Assembly (NCBI GenBank): GCA_947471745.1
Contig: CANJKZ010000823.1
Span: 124,001-188,000 of the forward strand
Direction of reading: 5' to 3'
Source of the DNA: Closterium sp. Naga37s-1
Taxonomy: Eukaryota > Streptophyta > Zygnematophyceae > Desmidiales > Closteriaceae
DNA length: 64,000 nt
The translations under genes and the position numbers were made by a program. Of the stretch, positions 22,101 through 31,256 are shown piece by piece. Position 1 is the first letter of the stretch; every line of letters begins with the position of its first letter. The notes beneath the pieces were generated by a model. It did no database searches, was not told the DNA's origin, and saw only the letters and a list, made by a program, of their open reading frames with translations.

Positions 22101-25096
22101 GCACCAGAGTCAGCAGCTACCTCGACAGGCTCGACTGCATCTACCTGGGACACACCTGAGGGGGCAGGACCCTGAGGGGGGAGGGGGTCTAACGGGGGGG
22201 GACCGGGAGCGAGGAAGAGCGGCGGGGGGGAGAGGGGGGCAGTGCGGTAGGGGAAGAGACGGTAGTACGGAACCGACTCGTCAAACGTGACGTCCTGGGA
22301 GGACAGAACACGACGCGAGGTGGGGTGGTAAAACTGCCAACCAGGCGCGTCAGGGGGAAAGCCGAGGAAGACGCAAGGGACAGCACGGGAGGACAGCTTG
22401 TCCGAAGACAAGTCTCGGACAAAAGCTCGAGATCCCCAGACACGGAACGCAGACGCATCACCAACCTTCCCCGTCCACCGCAGAGTAGGGGAGGTCTCCG
22501 GCAGGGAGACCCGGGGCTGAAGGTTGATCTGATGCGCCGCATACTGAACCGCGAACGGCCACAGAAAATGGGGAGCAGCCGCATGGATCATGGACGTACG
22601 AGCGCCATCCATGACCATGCCAATGCGGCGCTCAGCAATCCCATTTTGCTGTGGAGAGGCCGGAAGCGTGAACGTCTGGCGGATGCCCTCCGCACGACAG
22701 AAGGCTCGCAGAAGGTCGGAGGAAAACTCTCCGCCTCTGTCGGAGTGCAGACGCAGAACAGGAAAGTCCGAGCCGAAACGCTCTCTGAGCTGGAGACGAG
22801 CAACGCGGCTCCAGTCGATCAACACCTCAGTGACATCACCCTTGCTGCGCAAGGGGAAGACAGTGGTGTAACGCGAGTAGTCGTCAACGACCAGCAGGAA
22901 GTAACGCTCGTGACCCTGTCCACGGACGCGGGCTGGACCCCACACGTCCATGTGAAGAGTCTGCAGCGGAGCCTCTGTCGGGGGAAACTCGGAGGAGTGA
23001 GGAGCGGCGCGCTGCCGCCCCTCGACGCAGGGAACGCAGGTAGGGGCAGGCCCCGGGGGAAGGGGAGGGAGGGACCGGGGGAGACCAGAGACAAGGACAC
23101 GGGAGGCCATGCCTCGGAGACGAGGCAAGGAGGGGTGACCAAGGCGGTGGTGCCAGAGGAGGGTCTGGTGGGACAGGAGGCGACACGAGCAGGGGGCAGA
23201 CTCAGGACCTGACCGAGACGCTGCAGCAAACACCTGACTCGACGCATCTACCTGACCAGACGCAGCAACCGGAGGAGACTCTGTGGTCAGTGTGTACAGG
23301 CTCGACCCCGGTCGACGGGTAAACGAGGCCAAGTGGCGGCCCGTCTGAGCACACGTGCAGTGGGTCACTCGCTGACCTGCAGGAGTGAACTGGTCAACTC
23401 CGGCATCCTGAAGGTCAGCACCACTCACCAAGTTCGTGGAGAACGAGGGGAGGTAGAGACCAGACAGGGAGCCTGACGGGGCCGCCGGACACGGGAGGAC
23501 AGTGGAGTAGCGAGCAAGGACAGGACCCCCAGAGGGGTCTGCCAGGGAGACCGCAACCGGCCGACTGAGCGGCGTAAGGGTGGTGCGGTCTCGAAAGAAG
23601 GAGCGGGAAGCACCCGAGTCGAGGGTGAAGGTGTGAAAGACCTGAGCCGACTCAGTACCTGAGAGAGCAGACTCACCAGCACCTAGAGTAGCAGACTCAC
23701 GAGTACCTGGGGCAGCAGACTCACTAGCACCTAGAGCAGCAGCCTCAATACCAGGGTCAGGCGGAACACACACGTAACAGTCACCCTCAGCACTAATAGA
23801 CACAGCATACATGGCAGCAAGAATAGCATCAAAGTCAAGATCAAAGATAGCTACCCCCGACCTGAGCAGATCTCCCCAACGAGGGATCTCAGTGGCGTCC
23901 GGGAACTGGGCATGCCAGGCGTCCGTCAGGCGACCGAAGCAGCGCTGGGTGGCGTGCAGGCCGCCACACTGCTCTCCAGTGCGGTCACCGGTGCGCAGGA
24001 CGTAAGTACAGGGACCAGCACCCCCAGACCCCTGGCGCCCCGCGTACCACTCACGAAGCTGCTGGGGCGAAGGGGTCTCACGAGAGCGCTGCTGCTGCTG
24101 GGGTCCCCGCTGCACAGCTCCGCCTCTGCCAGCTCCACCTCCGCCGCCGCCGCCTCCGCCTCCTCCACCCCTCCCGCCACCGCCACTGCCGCCTCCACCT
24201 CCACCGCCGCCACCGAAGCCCCCACCTCTACCACCACCCCCACCCCCACCCCCTCCTCCGCCTCCACCGCCACTACCGCCGCCCCCACCACCTCCTCCAG
24301 CTCCCTTGCCCCGCTTGCCCTTGCTGATGCGGCGCCTCTCACTAGGAGCAGACGCAGCGCTAACCGACTCGGTGCCAACAAGGTCGACAGCAGCAGCAGA
24401 GGCAACAGAGGGCAAAAGAGGAACGGGGGAGCACCCCTCAAAGAAAGGGGTACGGGGGTCACCACGAGAGGCGCCTACAGCGGTGATACTAGTCTCTGCT
24501 GCAAGGAGGCGCTCCTCGAGGAGGTCGACAGTGAGGGTGGTAGGGCAAAGAGAGAGGAAGTGATCCCTGACCGAGCGGAGAGTGTCAGGGAGTCGAGTGA
24601 CTAGGTAGTAGAGGGTGATGTACATGGGGGGGGGGTTCTGGGCGCATAACTCAGCAGGAAGCGCAGCGCGGTAGCGAGTGTCACTAGTGCGGAGGTGCGT
24701 AATGAGGTTAGTGACTGTGGCAAAAGCAGCGAGGTCAGGGAACAGGTACGGTAGCATGAGGCGGCTAAGCGCAGCAGTGGCAGGGGAAGAGTAGCGTGCA
24801 ACTACTGCGTCGTACAGAGTCTTAGCACTCTTGTACTGACTGAAGTGCGCGCGCTCAGTAGACGGAAGGTGACTACGCACAGCAAGGCGGGCAGCAGCAT
24901 CGCGCGTGAGCCACTGCGAGCGAATGGTACTGTCAGCATCAGCAGCAGGGGCAGTAGAGGCGCCCGACGTAAGATCAAATAGGGAGAGACCATCCTTGCT
25001 ATCGCACTGAAGGAAAAGCTGCAGATCATCTAGCCAGACATCAAAGTCAACCACTCGACCCTCAGCATCAAAGGTGAGAAGACTAGGACTAGCCAT
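19178..25096 (-). CDS. Copia-D Gag-Pol polyprotein, intact, 1972 aa
   Basis: Single open frame encoding all functions needed for copia retrotransposition. Gag: residues 1 to about 450, with basic RRRISKGKRGKG (255-265), a Gly/Ser-rich stretch (about 267-320) and the knuckle C362-x13-C376-x3-H380-x4-C385. Protease: LDSGAS with Asp492. Integrase: H648/H653 with C686/C689, then D716, D785 and E821 (exactly 35 residues between the last two). Linker (about 1010-1300): GGAEPERAEP pentapeptide repeats followed by Gly-Ala repeats. RT: from GMWIFRVKRPPG (about 1495) to YVDDLVFAT (about 1645). RNase H: DASW (about 1818), CEAEIY and YVDNKA, ending HLLTS. The start ATG is the conserved family start, preceded by a leader. 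Gag and Pol are in one frame without a shift or stop between them, as in many plant copia elements. Confidence 0.97.
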   Translation of the reverse strand: MASPSLLTFDAEGRVVDFDVWLDDLQLFLQCDSKDGLSLFDLTSGASTAPAADADSTIRSQWLTRDAAARLAVRSHLPSTERAHFSQYKSAKTLYDAVVARYSSPATAALSRLMLPYLFPDLAAFATVTNLITHLRTSDTRYRAALPAELCAQNPPPMYITLYYLVTRLPDTLRSVRDHFLSLCPTTLTVDLLEERLLAAETSITAVGASRGDPRTPFFEGCSPVPLLPSVASAAAVDLVGTESVSAASAPSERRRISKGKRGKGAGGGGGGGGSGGGGGGGGGGGGGGRGGGFGGGGGGGGGSGGGGRGGGGGGGGGGGGAGRGGAVQRGPQQQQRSRETPSPQQLREWYAGRQGSGGAGPCTYVLRTGDRTGEQCGGLHATQRCFGRLTDAWHAQFPDATEIPRWGDLLRSGVAIFDLDFDAILAAMYAVSISAEGDCYVCVPPDPGIEAAALGASESAAPGTRESATLGAGESALSGTESAQVFHTFTLDSGASRSFFRDRTTLTPLSRPVAVSLADPSGGPVLARYSTVLPCPAAPSGSLSGLYLPSFSTNLVSGADLQDAGVDQFTPAGQRVTHCTCAQTGRHLASFTRRPGSSLYTLTTESPPVAASGQVDASSQVFAAASRSGPESAPCSCRLLSHQTLLWHHRLGHPSLPRLRGMASRVLVSGLPRSLPPLPPGPAPTCVPCVEGRQRAAPHSSEFPPTEAPLQTLHMDVWGPARVRGQGHERYFLLVVDDYSRYTTVFPLRSKGDVTEVLIDWSRVARLQLRERFGSDFPVLRLHSDRGGEFSSDLLRAFCRAEGIRQTFTLPASPQQNGIAERRIGMVMDGARTSMIHAAAPHFLWPFAVQYAAHQINLQPRVSLPETSPTLRWTGKVGDASAFRVWGSRAFVRDLSSDKLSSRAVPCVFLGFPPDAPGWQFYHPTSRRVLSSQDVTFDESVPYYRLFPYRTAPLSPPPLFLAPGPPPLDPLPPQGPAPSGVSQVDAVEPVEVAADSGASGGAEPERAEPGGAGSGGAEPERAEPGGAGSGGAVPERAGPGGAASGGAEPGAAGSGGVEPVGAGPGGPSGALSRRELPSPQELREWFARRWSRAGGAGGAAGAGGSAAAGVSGAGGAAGAGAGESASAGGAGATGPGGARTGGTGAAGPGGAPGAGATGGAGAGGAAGVGATGGTGAGAAVSAGGPARAGAAGGTGAGGAAGAGGAAGVVPASSGGAARPRPYVVPLLEQVLGLPPSSSLAPSLECPPPVQSESQLQLVSPLPAPSPYAGPTGGLAERRDPESRPASPVRTARTSRRVPRPRPPAVPVTHQMALRPSTAPQRVPLPSPPESSLPALADPASDSLRAASPTVTRFLATVVTDPSFESTAASALVTELVDFAAHYRLDYAASLVAESASVCPPSVGGECALSTDVLEDRQEEFQCFAAALPHLVSTLLAPEGDPDAPDIPTPRSYAEAIEGPYSSQWQAAMDAEMASWKSTGTYVDEVPPPGANIVSGMWIFRVKRPPGSPPVFKARYVARGFSQRQGVDYFQTFSPTPKMTTLRVLLHVAAQRDYELHSLDFSTAFLQGSLHEEIWLRRPPGFTGSFPPGTQWSLRRPVYGLRQAPREWHDTLRTTLAALGFAPSTADPSLFLRTDTLLPPFYILVYVDDLVFATADTAGLAHVKSELQKRHTCTDLGELRSYLGLQITRDRARRTITLTQSHMVQQVLERFDFTYSSPQATPLSTRHSLSALPSDESVEPSGPYPELAGCLMYLMTCTRPDLAYPLSILARYVAPGRHRPEHMAAAKRVLRYLCSTSGLGLVLGGRSPVVLTGHADASWVDDLATQRSSQGYTFSLGSGSVSWRSTRSSSVLSSSCEAEIYAGAMAAQELRWLTYLLTDLEEPPRSPPVLYVDNKAMLALCREHRLEHRTKHIALRYFLARELQQRGQLRLAYVASQANTADIFTKALQPCDHQRFCTMLGLVPTWPHLLTS

Positions 25097-26079
25097 GATA
25101 GGAGCAGCAGCAGACTAGCAGCGGCAGCAGTGCAACTGAGCGAGGCAGGACAGTGCGACTCGGCAGGGCGACTCGGCAAAGCAGTGCGGCTCGGCCGCGC
25201 GGCTCGGCCCGGCTAGGCTCTTACCAGGGGCGGAGCCGACAGGTCCGGTACTGGGTCGGGGCCGTGACAGGGCCGGGACAGGGTCGGGGCCGAGCAGGGT
25301 CCGGGACGGGGCAGCAACGGGGCCGGGACAGGGTCAGGGCCGGGGCAGGTCCGGGACAAGGTCGGGGCCGAGCAGGGTCCGGGACGGGGCAGCAACGGGG
25401 CCGGGACAGGGTCGGGGCCGGGGCAGGTCCGGGACGGGGTCGGGGCCGGGGCAGGTCCGGGATGGGGCCGAGGTAGGGCCGGGACAGGGTCGGGGCCGGG
25501 GCAGGTCCGGGACGGGGTCGGGGCCGGGGTAGGTCCAGGACGGGGCCGAGGTAGGGCCGGGACAGGGTCGGGGCCGGGGCAGGTCCGGGACGGGGTCGGG
25601 GCCAAGGCAGGTCCGGGACGGAGTCAAGGCCGGGGCAGGTCCGGGACGGGGCCGAGACGGGGCCGGGGTAGGGCCGGGACGGGGCCTTTTAGGGGCGGCG
25701 TAGGGGCCGCGTCAGGTACGGGGCCGGGTCGGGCCGTTTAGGGGCCGCGTAGGGGCCAGGTAGGGGCCGCGTAGGGGCCGCGTAGGGGCCGCGTCAGGGA
25801 CGGGGCCGGGTCAGGCCGTGTAGGGGCGGCGTAGGGGCCGCTGAGGGGCCGCGTAGGGGGCCGCGCAAGGGGGGCCGCGTAGGGGCCAGGTAGGGGCCGC
25901 GTAGGGGCCGCGTAGGGGCCGGGTAGGGGCCGCGTAGGGGCCGCGTAGGGGCCGTTAGGGGCCGCTAGGGGGCCGCGAAAAAAAAAAAAATTAGGGCAGG
26001 GCGCGAGACGCGCTTCGGGCAGCTAAAAAAAGTTGCTTATGGTGGGCCCTTAGGAAGGAACGGTCCCATGAGGGAACCC
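25097..26079 (-). repeat. Copia-D leader with two GC-rich repeat arrays
   Basis: Array 1 (about 25240-25690) has units of GGCCGGGACAGGGTCGGGGC type; array 2 (about 25690-25975) has TAGGGGCCGCG units. A run of A lies at about 25978-25990. The GGGCCC box is at 26044-26049, with GAAGCGCG-box sequence at about 26008-26022. No credible protein. Confidence 0.72.
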
Positions 26080-26090
26080 GCTCTATACCA
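26080..26090 (-). other. Copia-D primer-binding site
   Basis: TGGTATAGAGC, which is the initiator tRNA-Met PBS with one base missing. The same form occurs in Copia-G, -H and -M. Confidence 0.75.
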
Positions 26091-26209
26091 TGTGAATAAT
26101 TAAACAGGAATGAATGAACTAGGAAAGTGTGAGATACAAATATCAAACCTGTACCCCTTAGTGGCTACCCCACTACAGCCTACATAGGCTAAGGCATATA
26201 CATCTGACA
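26091..26209 (-). repeat. Copia-D 5' LTR (119 bp)
   Basis: One substitution from the 3' LTR (sixth or seventh base from the inner end). Followed on the right by the duplicated TCCAC. Confidence 0.95.
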
Positions 26210-26214
26210 TCCAC

Positions 26215-28382
26215 CTCCTGACCAGTCGCAGCCGCTGCTGCAGTCAGCCGCCCCGCTGCCTGCTCCTGCTCCCTACACTGAGCAGACCGGTGGCCTTACC
26301 GAGCGTCGTGACCCTGAGTCTCGTCCTGCCTTGCTTGTTCGCACTGGTTGTTGCGTTCCTCGTCCGCGTCCTCCTCCTGTCCCCGGCACCCATGCTATGG
26401 CACTTCGTCCTTCCTTTGTTCCACTGCGTGTTCCTCTTCCTGCTCCTCCTGCGTCCTCTCTTTCTGCTGTCCCTGACTCTCCGTCTGACTGCACTCGTGC
26501 TGCCAGACCCACTGTCTCTCCTCTCCTTGCCACTGTTGTCACTGACCCTTCTTTTGAGTCCACTGCTGCGTCTGCCCTTGTTGCTGAGCTAGTTGACTTT
26601 GTTGCTGCCTGTCGTCTAGACTACGCCACTGCTCTTGTTGCTTAGACTGAGTCTCCCGGTCCTCCGTCCGTCGGGGGTGAGTGTGCTCTTAGCACGGACG
26701 TCCTTGAGGACAGCTTGGAGGACTTTGAGTGTCTTGCAGCTGCTGTACCTCGTTTCGCTTCCATGCTGCTTGCCCCTGAGGGAGACCCGGATGCACCTGA
26801 CATCCCGACCCCGCGCTCTTACGCAGAGGCGATTACGGGTCCTTACTCCTCTCAGTGGCAGGCAGCCATGGATGCCGAGATGGCATCCTGGAAGTCCACA
26901 GGCACCTACGTCGATGAAATTCCCCCATCTCGGGCGAACATAGTCGATGGCATGTGGATCTTCAGGGTGAAGCGGCCGCCGGGTTCTCCGCCTGCCTTCA
27001 AGGCGCGCTACGTTGCTAGAGGATTTAGTTAGCGACAGGGGGTAGACTACTTTCAGACCTTCTCCCCCACCCCGAAGATGACTACTCTTCGGGTGTTGCT
27101 GCACGTTGCTGCTCAGCGTGACTATGAGTTACACTCTATGGACTTCAGTACAGCGTTCTTACAAGGCAGCCTGCATGAGGAGATCTGGCTGCGCCGCCCA
27201 CCTGGCTTCACTGGGTCGTTCCCTGCAGGTACCCAGTGGAGCCTTCGGCGGCCAGTCTACGGTCTCCGCCAGGCGCCTCATAAGTGGCACGACACACTGA
27301 GGACTACACTTGCGGATCTGGGGTTTACTCCTTCTACTGCTGACCCGTCGATGTTTCTACGCACCAACACGTCGCTGCCGCCGTTCTACGTCCTCGTGTA
27401 CGTCGACGACCTCGTCTTCGCTACTGCTGACACTGAGGCACTGACCCTTGTGAAGTCTGAGCTGCAGAAGAGACACACCTGCACTGACCTGGGTGAACTG
27501 CGCAGCTATCTTGGCTTGCAGATCACCCGAGACAGAGCACGGCGCACCATCACACTGACTCAGTCACACATGGTGCACCAGGTCCTTCAGCGCTTCGGCT
27601 TCCAGTTCTCCTCGCCACAGCCCACTCCTCTGTCTACCAGCCACTCGCTCTCAGCTCCACCTTCGGACAAGTCCGTAGAGCCGAGTGGTCCGTACCCAGA
27701 GCTTGTGGGTTGCCTCATGTACCTGATGACGTGCACACGACCTGACCTCGCGTACCCTCTCAACCTCCTGGCTCGCTAAGTGGCTCCTGGTAGGCACCGA
27801 AAGGTGCACTGGGATGCTGCGAAGAGGGTACTGCGTTACCTGTGCAGTACGTCAGGCATGGGGCTTGTGCTTGGAGGACGGGGTCCAATTGTCCTCACTG
27901 GTCACACAAACGCTTCCTGGGTTGACGACTCAGCTACGCAGTGGTCGTCCCAGAGGTACACCTTCAGCCTCAATTCCGGCTCTGTTTCCTGGCGGTCTAC
28001 CCGCTCGTCTTTGGTTCTCAGCTCCAGTTGTGAGGCTGAGATCTACGCAGGGGCCATGGCTGCACAGGAGCTACGCTGGCTCACCTACCTGCTGACTGAC
28101 TTGGGAGAGCAGCCTCGTTCGCCTCCAGTTCTGTACGTAGACAACAAGGCAATGATTGCCTTGTGTCAGGAGCACATACTGGAGCACAGAACGAAGCACA
28201 TCGCTCTTCGATACTTCCTTGCTCGTGAGTTGCAGCAGCGTGGCCAGCTTCGTCTTGCGTACGTGGCCACTCGGGCCAACACTGCTGATATATTCACGAA
28301 GTCACATTCGCTTGGTGATCATCAGCGCTTCTCTACTGTGTTAGGCCTTGTGCCAACTTTGCCTCACTTGGTCACTGCTTGA
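26215..28382 (+). pseudogene. Copia-C Gag-Pol, part 2 (linker, RT, RNase H)
   Basis: Continues Copia-C's frame after the Copia-D insertion; 7359 bp were added, a multiple of three. It carries three premature stops: TAG 26643-26645, TAG 27030-27032 (in GFSQRQG) and TAA 27777-27779 (in LLARYVA). RT has GMWIFRVKRPPG and YVDDLVFAT; RNase H has YVDNKAMIAL. The normal C-terminus LPHLVTA ends at TGA 28380-28382. In total Copia-C has one shift and four premature stops, against none in Copia-D, consistent with C being older. Confidence 0.93.
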
Positions 28383-28567
28383 ATTTTCTTGTATTGTGAT
28401 CTCTATATATACCTGCATGCTTACACTTGCTAGAGTATGATCACTGTATTGTTTGTTCTCTTTATATAACTCTGCATGTGAACTGGCCTTGTGGCCCTTT
28501 GCTTGTTCTCGGAATGTGTGGTGACTTCGTGATCCACCCTGAGCTTCCTTTGCTTTTCTTGACTGCA
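28383..28567 (+). other. Copia-C 3' non-coding region, truncated
   Basis: Matches Copia-A 11938-12110 up to CTTGACTG and then breaks. The hairpin, purine tract and 3' LTR are missing. The break joins inverted RT sequence of Copia-E, with at most 2 nt (TG) of shared sequence at the junction. Confidence 0.75.
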
Positions 28568-30088
28568 AGCTGCCCTGAAAGAAAGGTGTATTGAAGTCCA
28601 GTAAGTGCAACTCGTAGTCACACTGAGCAGTGGCGTGCAGCAACACCCGAAGAGTAGTCATCTTCGGGGTGTGGGAGAAGGTCTGGAAGTAGTCGACCCC
28701 CTGTCGCTGACTGAAGCCTCTAGCAACGTAACGCGCCTTGAAGGCAGGCGGAGAACCCGGCGGCCGCTTCACCCTGAAATCCACATGCCATCGACTATGT
28801 TCGCCCGAGACGGGGGAACTGCGTCGATGTAGGTGCCTGTGGACTTCCAGGATGCCATCTCGGCATCCATGGCTGTCTGCCACTGAGAGGAGTATGGACA
28901 AGTAATCGCCTCTGCGTAAGAGCGCGGGGTCGGGATGTCTGGTGCATCCGGGTTTCCTTCAGGGGCAAGCAGCATGGAAGCGAAACGAGGTACAGCAGCT
29001 GCAAGACACTCAAAGTCCTCCTGCCTGTCCTCAAGGACGTTCGTGCCAAGAGCACACTCACCTCCGACGGAGGGAGCACTGGCAGACTCAGACTCAGCAA
29101 CAACAGCAGTGGGACGGGCAGCAGCAAAGTCAACCAGCTCAGTGACTAGGGTCAATGACTACAGTAGCAAGAAGACGAGGAACAGTGGGACGGGCAGCAC
29201 GAGCAAGGTTAGAGGCAGGATCAGGAACGACAGGAAGAGAGGACTCAGGAGGAGGCGTCAGAGGAACACGCAGTGGCACATGGGAAGGACGAAGTGCCAT
29301 AGCGTGTGTGCCGAGGACAGGAGGAGGACGCGGACGAGGCACACGATGACCAGTGCGAACAGCGCGAACAGGTGAGGCAGGACGAGACTCAGGCTCACGA
29401 CACTCTTTAAGACCTCCGGTCTGCTCAGTGTAGGGAGAAGGAGCAGGCAGTGGGGAGGCTGGCTGCAGCGGCGGCTGCGACTGGTCAGGCGGTGGACACA
29501 GGAAGGGAGGAGGAAGGCCAGGAGAAGACGGGAGACCAAGAACCTGCTGAAGCAGGGGAACGAAGTACGGTCGCGGCCGTCCAGTGTCTCCAGAACCAGC
29601 ACCAACAGCACCAGCACCCCCAGGGCCAGTGCCTCCAGCTTCGGTGCCTCCAGCTCCAACGCCTGCAGCTCCACCAGCTCCAGTAGCTCCAGTACCTCCA
29701 GTAGCTCCAGCGCCCGCGCCTCCAGCTCCAACTCCTGCAGCACCTCCAGCTCCAGCACCTCCAGGACCAGAAGCTCCAGGGCCTCCAGCTCCAGCGCCAC
29801 CAGCACCAGCACCTCTAGCTCCAGCTCCTGTCCGAAGTGAGTGCATTCGGCCAACGGAAGGTGGTTGCGAATGGCTAGGCGAGCAGTAGCGTCACGAGTA
29901 AGCCACTGTGAACGAGTCGCACTGTCAGCTGTGGCGGGAGGGGCGGGAGCGGCGCCAGACGTGTGGTCAAACAACGAAACGCTGTCCCTAGAGTCGCTAA
30001 GTAGGTACAGTTGCAGTTCGTCGAGCCATGTGTCAAACTGGATCGGGCGGCCCTCATGATCGAACGCGAGAACGCGGAGAGAAGCCAT
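28568..30088 (-). pseudogene. Copia-E Gag-Pol remnant
   Basis: ATG 30088 gives MASLRVLAFDHEGRP up to AECTHFGQ (about 29826), then out-of-frame linker GAGARGAGAGG. Pol then reads through RPRPYFVPLLQQ to TVVIDPS, where about 39 bp are missing (near 29150). A 1-nt loss near 28790 (GMWI/S) shifts the frame again, and the frame ends at DFNTPFFQGSL next to the Copia-C junction. At least three independent lesions besides the large deletion. Confidence 0.85.
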
Positions 30089-30982
30089 AGCGGCGCAGCG
30101 CGCAGGGCGGGCAGAAGTCGGGCAGCGCAGGGAACAGGGCAGGCAGCAGTAAGGAGAGGCAAGCGGGCTGCAAGTGGAGGCACGCAGGCTGCAAGAGAGG
30201 CGGCTAGCGGGCCTAGGAGCGGTGAGCGAGCCGCAAGGGGCGGCTCGCAGGGCAGCAGGTGCGGCGGGCGGGCCGCAAGAGGCGACGCGCGGGCCTGCAG
30301 GGGCGGCACGAGGGCAGCAGGGGCGACGCGCGGGGGGCCTAGAGGCGACGCGCGGGGCTGCAGGGGCGGCACGAGGGCAGCAGAAGCAGCGCGAGGGCTG
30401 CTAGGGGCGGCAAGGAGAGCAGCAGGGGCGGCGCGCGAGGCTGCAGGGGCTGCGAGGAGGGCAGCAGGGGCGACGCGCGGGGCTGCAGGGGCGGCACACG
30501 GGCCCCAAAGGGCGGCGCGCGGGGCTGCAGGGGCGGTTCGCGGGCTGCAGGGGCTGCGAGGAGGGCAGCAGAGGCGACGCGCGGGACTGCAGGGGCCGCA
30601 CGAGGGCAGCAGGGTCGACGCGCGGGGGACCTAGGGGCGACGCGCGGGGTTGCAGGGGCGGCACGAGGGCAGCAGGGGCGACGCACGGGGGGCCTAGAGG
30701 CGACGCGCGGGGCTGCAGGGACGGCACGAGGGCAGCAGGAGCAGCGCGCTGGGCTGCAGGGGCGGCGCGAGGGCTGCAAGAGGCGGCGGGCAGGTCGCAA
30801 GCAGGCGACGCGCGGGCTGCAAGGGCGGCGCGAGGGCCGTGATGAGGGGGGGCGGGCGGGCTGCTAGGGCAGCGCGCTAGCGGTAGGGGCGGGTCGTGTG
30901 CTGCTAGGGGCAGCGCGACTAGCTGCTAGTAGGGCAGCGCTGTGGTGGGCCCTAAAACAAAAACGGTCCTAGCGAAGGACCT
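30089..30982 (-). repeat. Copia-E leader with tandem repeats
   Basis: Array built on GCGACGCGCGGGGCTGCAGG / GGCGGCACGAGGGCAGCAG units. A block at about 30300-30380 is nearly repeated at about 30655-30735. Near the PBS are the hairpin GGTCC/GGACC and GGGCCC (30947-30952). Confidence 0.7.
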
Positions 30983-30994
30983 GCTCTGAAACCA
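30983..30994 (-). other. Copia-E primer-binding site
   Basis: TGGTTTCAGAGC, identical to Copia-C. Confidence 0.78.
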
Positions 30995-31125
30995 TGTCAG
31001 AAGAATGAACGAGAATGAATGAACTATGAAAGAGTTGGGTACAAGTACTAACCCTAATTGGGTTGTACCCCTTATGGGCTACCCCACTATAGCCTACACA
31101 ATGTAAGCACAATATAAGTTTGACA
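30995..31125 (-). repeat. Copia-E 5' LTR (131 bp)
   Basis: TGTCAAACTTATATTGTG...TTCTGACA on the minus strand. Its outermost 5 bp (TGTCA on minus, TGACA on plus, 31121-31125) were used as the target for Copia-F. Confidence 0.93.
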
Positions 31126-31256
31126 TGTTAGAATCTTGACCGAATGAATGACTGAACTAGCAAGCAGGTGGGTACAAGTAGGAAACCTAAAAGTGTTGTA
31201 CCCTATAAGGACTACCCCACTATAGCCTAGATAGACTATAGCATATATGTTTGACA
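31126..31256 (-). repeat. Copia-F 3' LTR (131 bp)
   Basis: TGTCAAACATATATGC...ATTCTAACA on the minus strand. It abuts the Copia-E LTR with no gap. Confidence 0.95.

Larger units (their letters stand above)
18856..26209 (-). mobile_element. Copia-D, complete and apparently intact copia retrotransposon (7354 bp)
   Basis: 119-bp LTRs at 18856-18974 and 26091-26209 differ at one position. The target-site duplication TCCAC is perfect (18851-18855 and 26210-26214) and lies inside Copia-C's pol gene. PBS, leader, a single uninterrupted 1972-codon Gag-Pol gene, conserved 3' non-coding region and polypurine hairpin are all present. It is the only copy in the window without any visible coding lesion, which with the LTR identity points to recent insertion. 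Confidence 0.97.
13950..28567 (+). mobile_element. Copia-C, decayed copia element, 3' LTR missing, host of Copia-D
   Basis: The 5' LTR (13950-14080), PBS, leader and Gag-Pol of the MASLRV subfamily, interrupted at 18855 by Copia-D and resuming at 26215 (26210-26214 is the duplicated TCCAC). It continues through RT, RNase H and most of the 3' non-coding region, then stops abruptly at 28567, where inverted Copia-E sequence begins. The 5-bp flank before the 5' LTR is CGATT (13945-13949); no matching copy is found at the other side. Confidence 0.93.
28568..31125 (-). mobile_element. Copia-E, internally deleted copia element lacking its 3' half
   Basis: The 5' LTR, PBS and leader at the right, the first ~88 codons of Gag, then a direct jump into the Gly-Ala linker and the start of RT, ending at the Copia-C junction. 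Gag C-terminus, protease and integrase (several kb) are deleted. Its outer LTR edge lies in exon 4 of the spliced gene at 38383 once Copia-F is removed. Confidence 0.88.
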
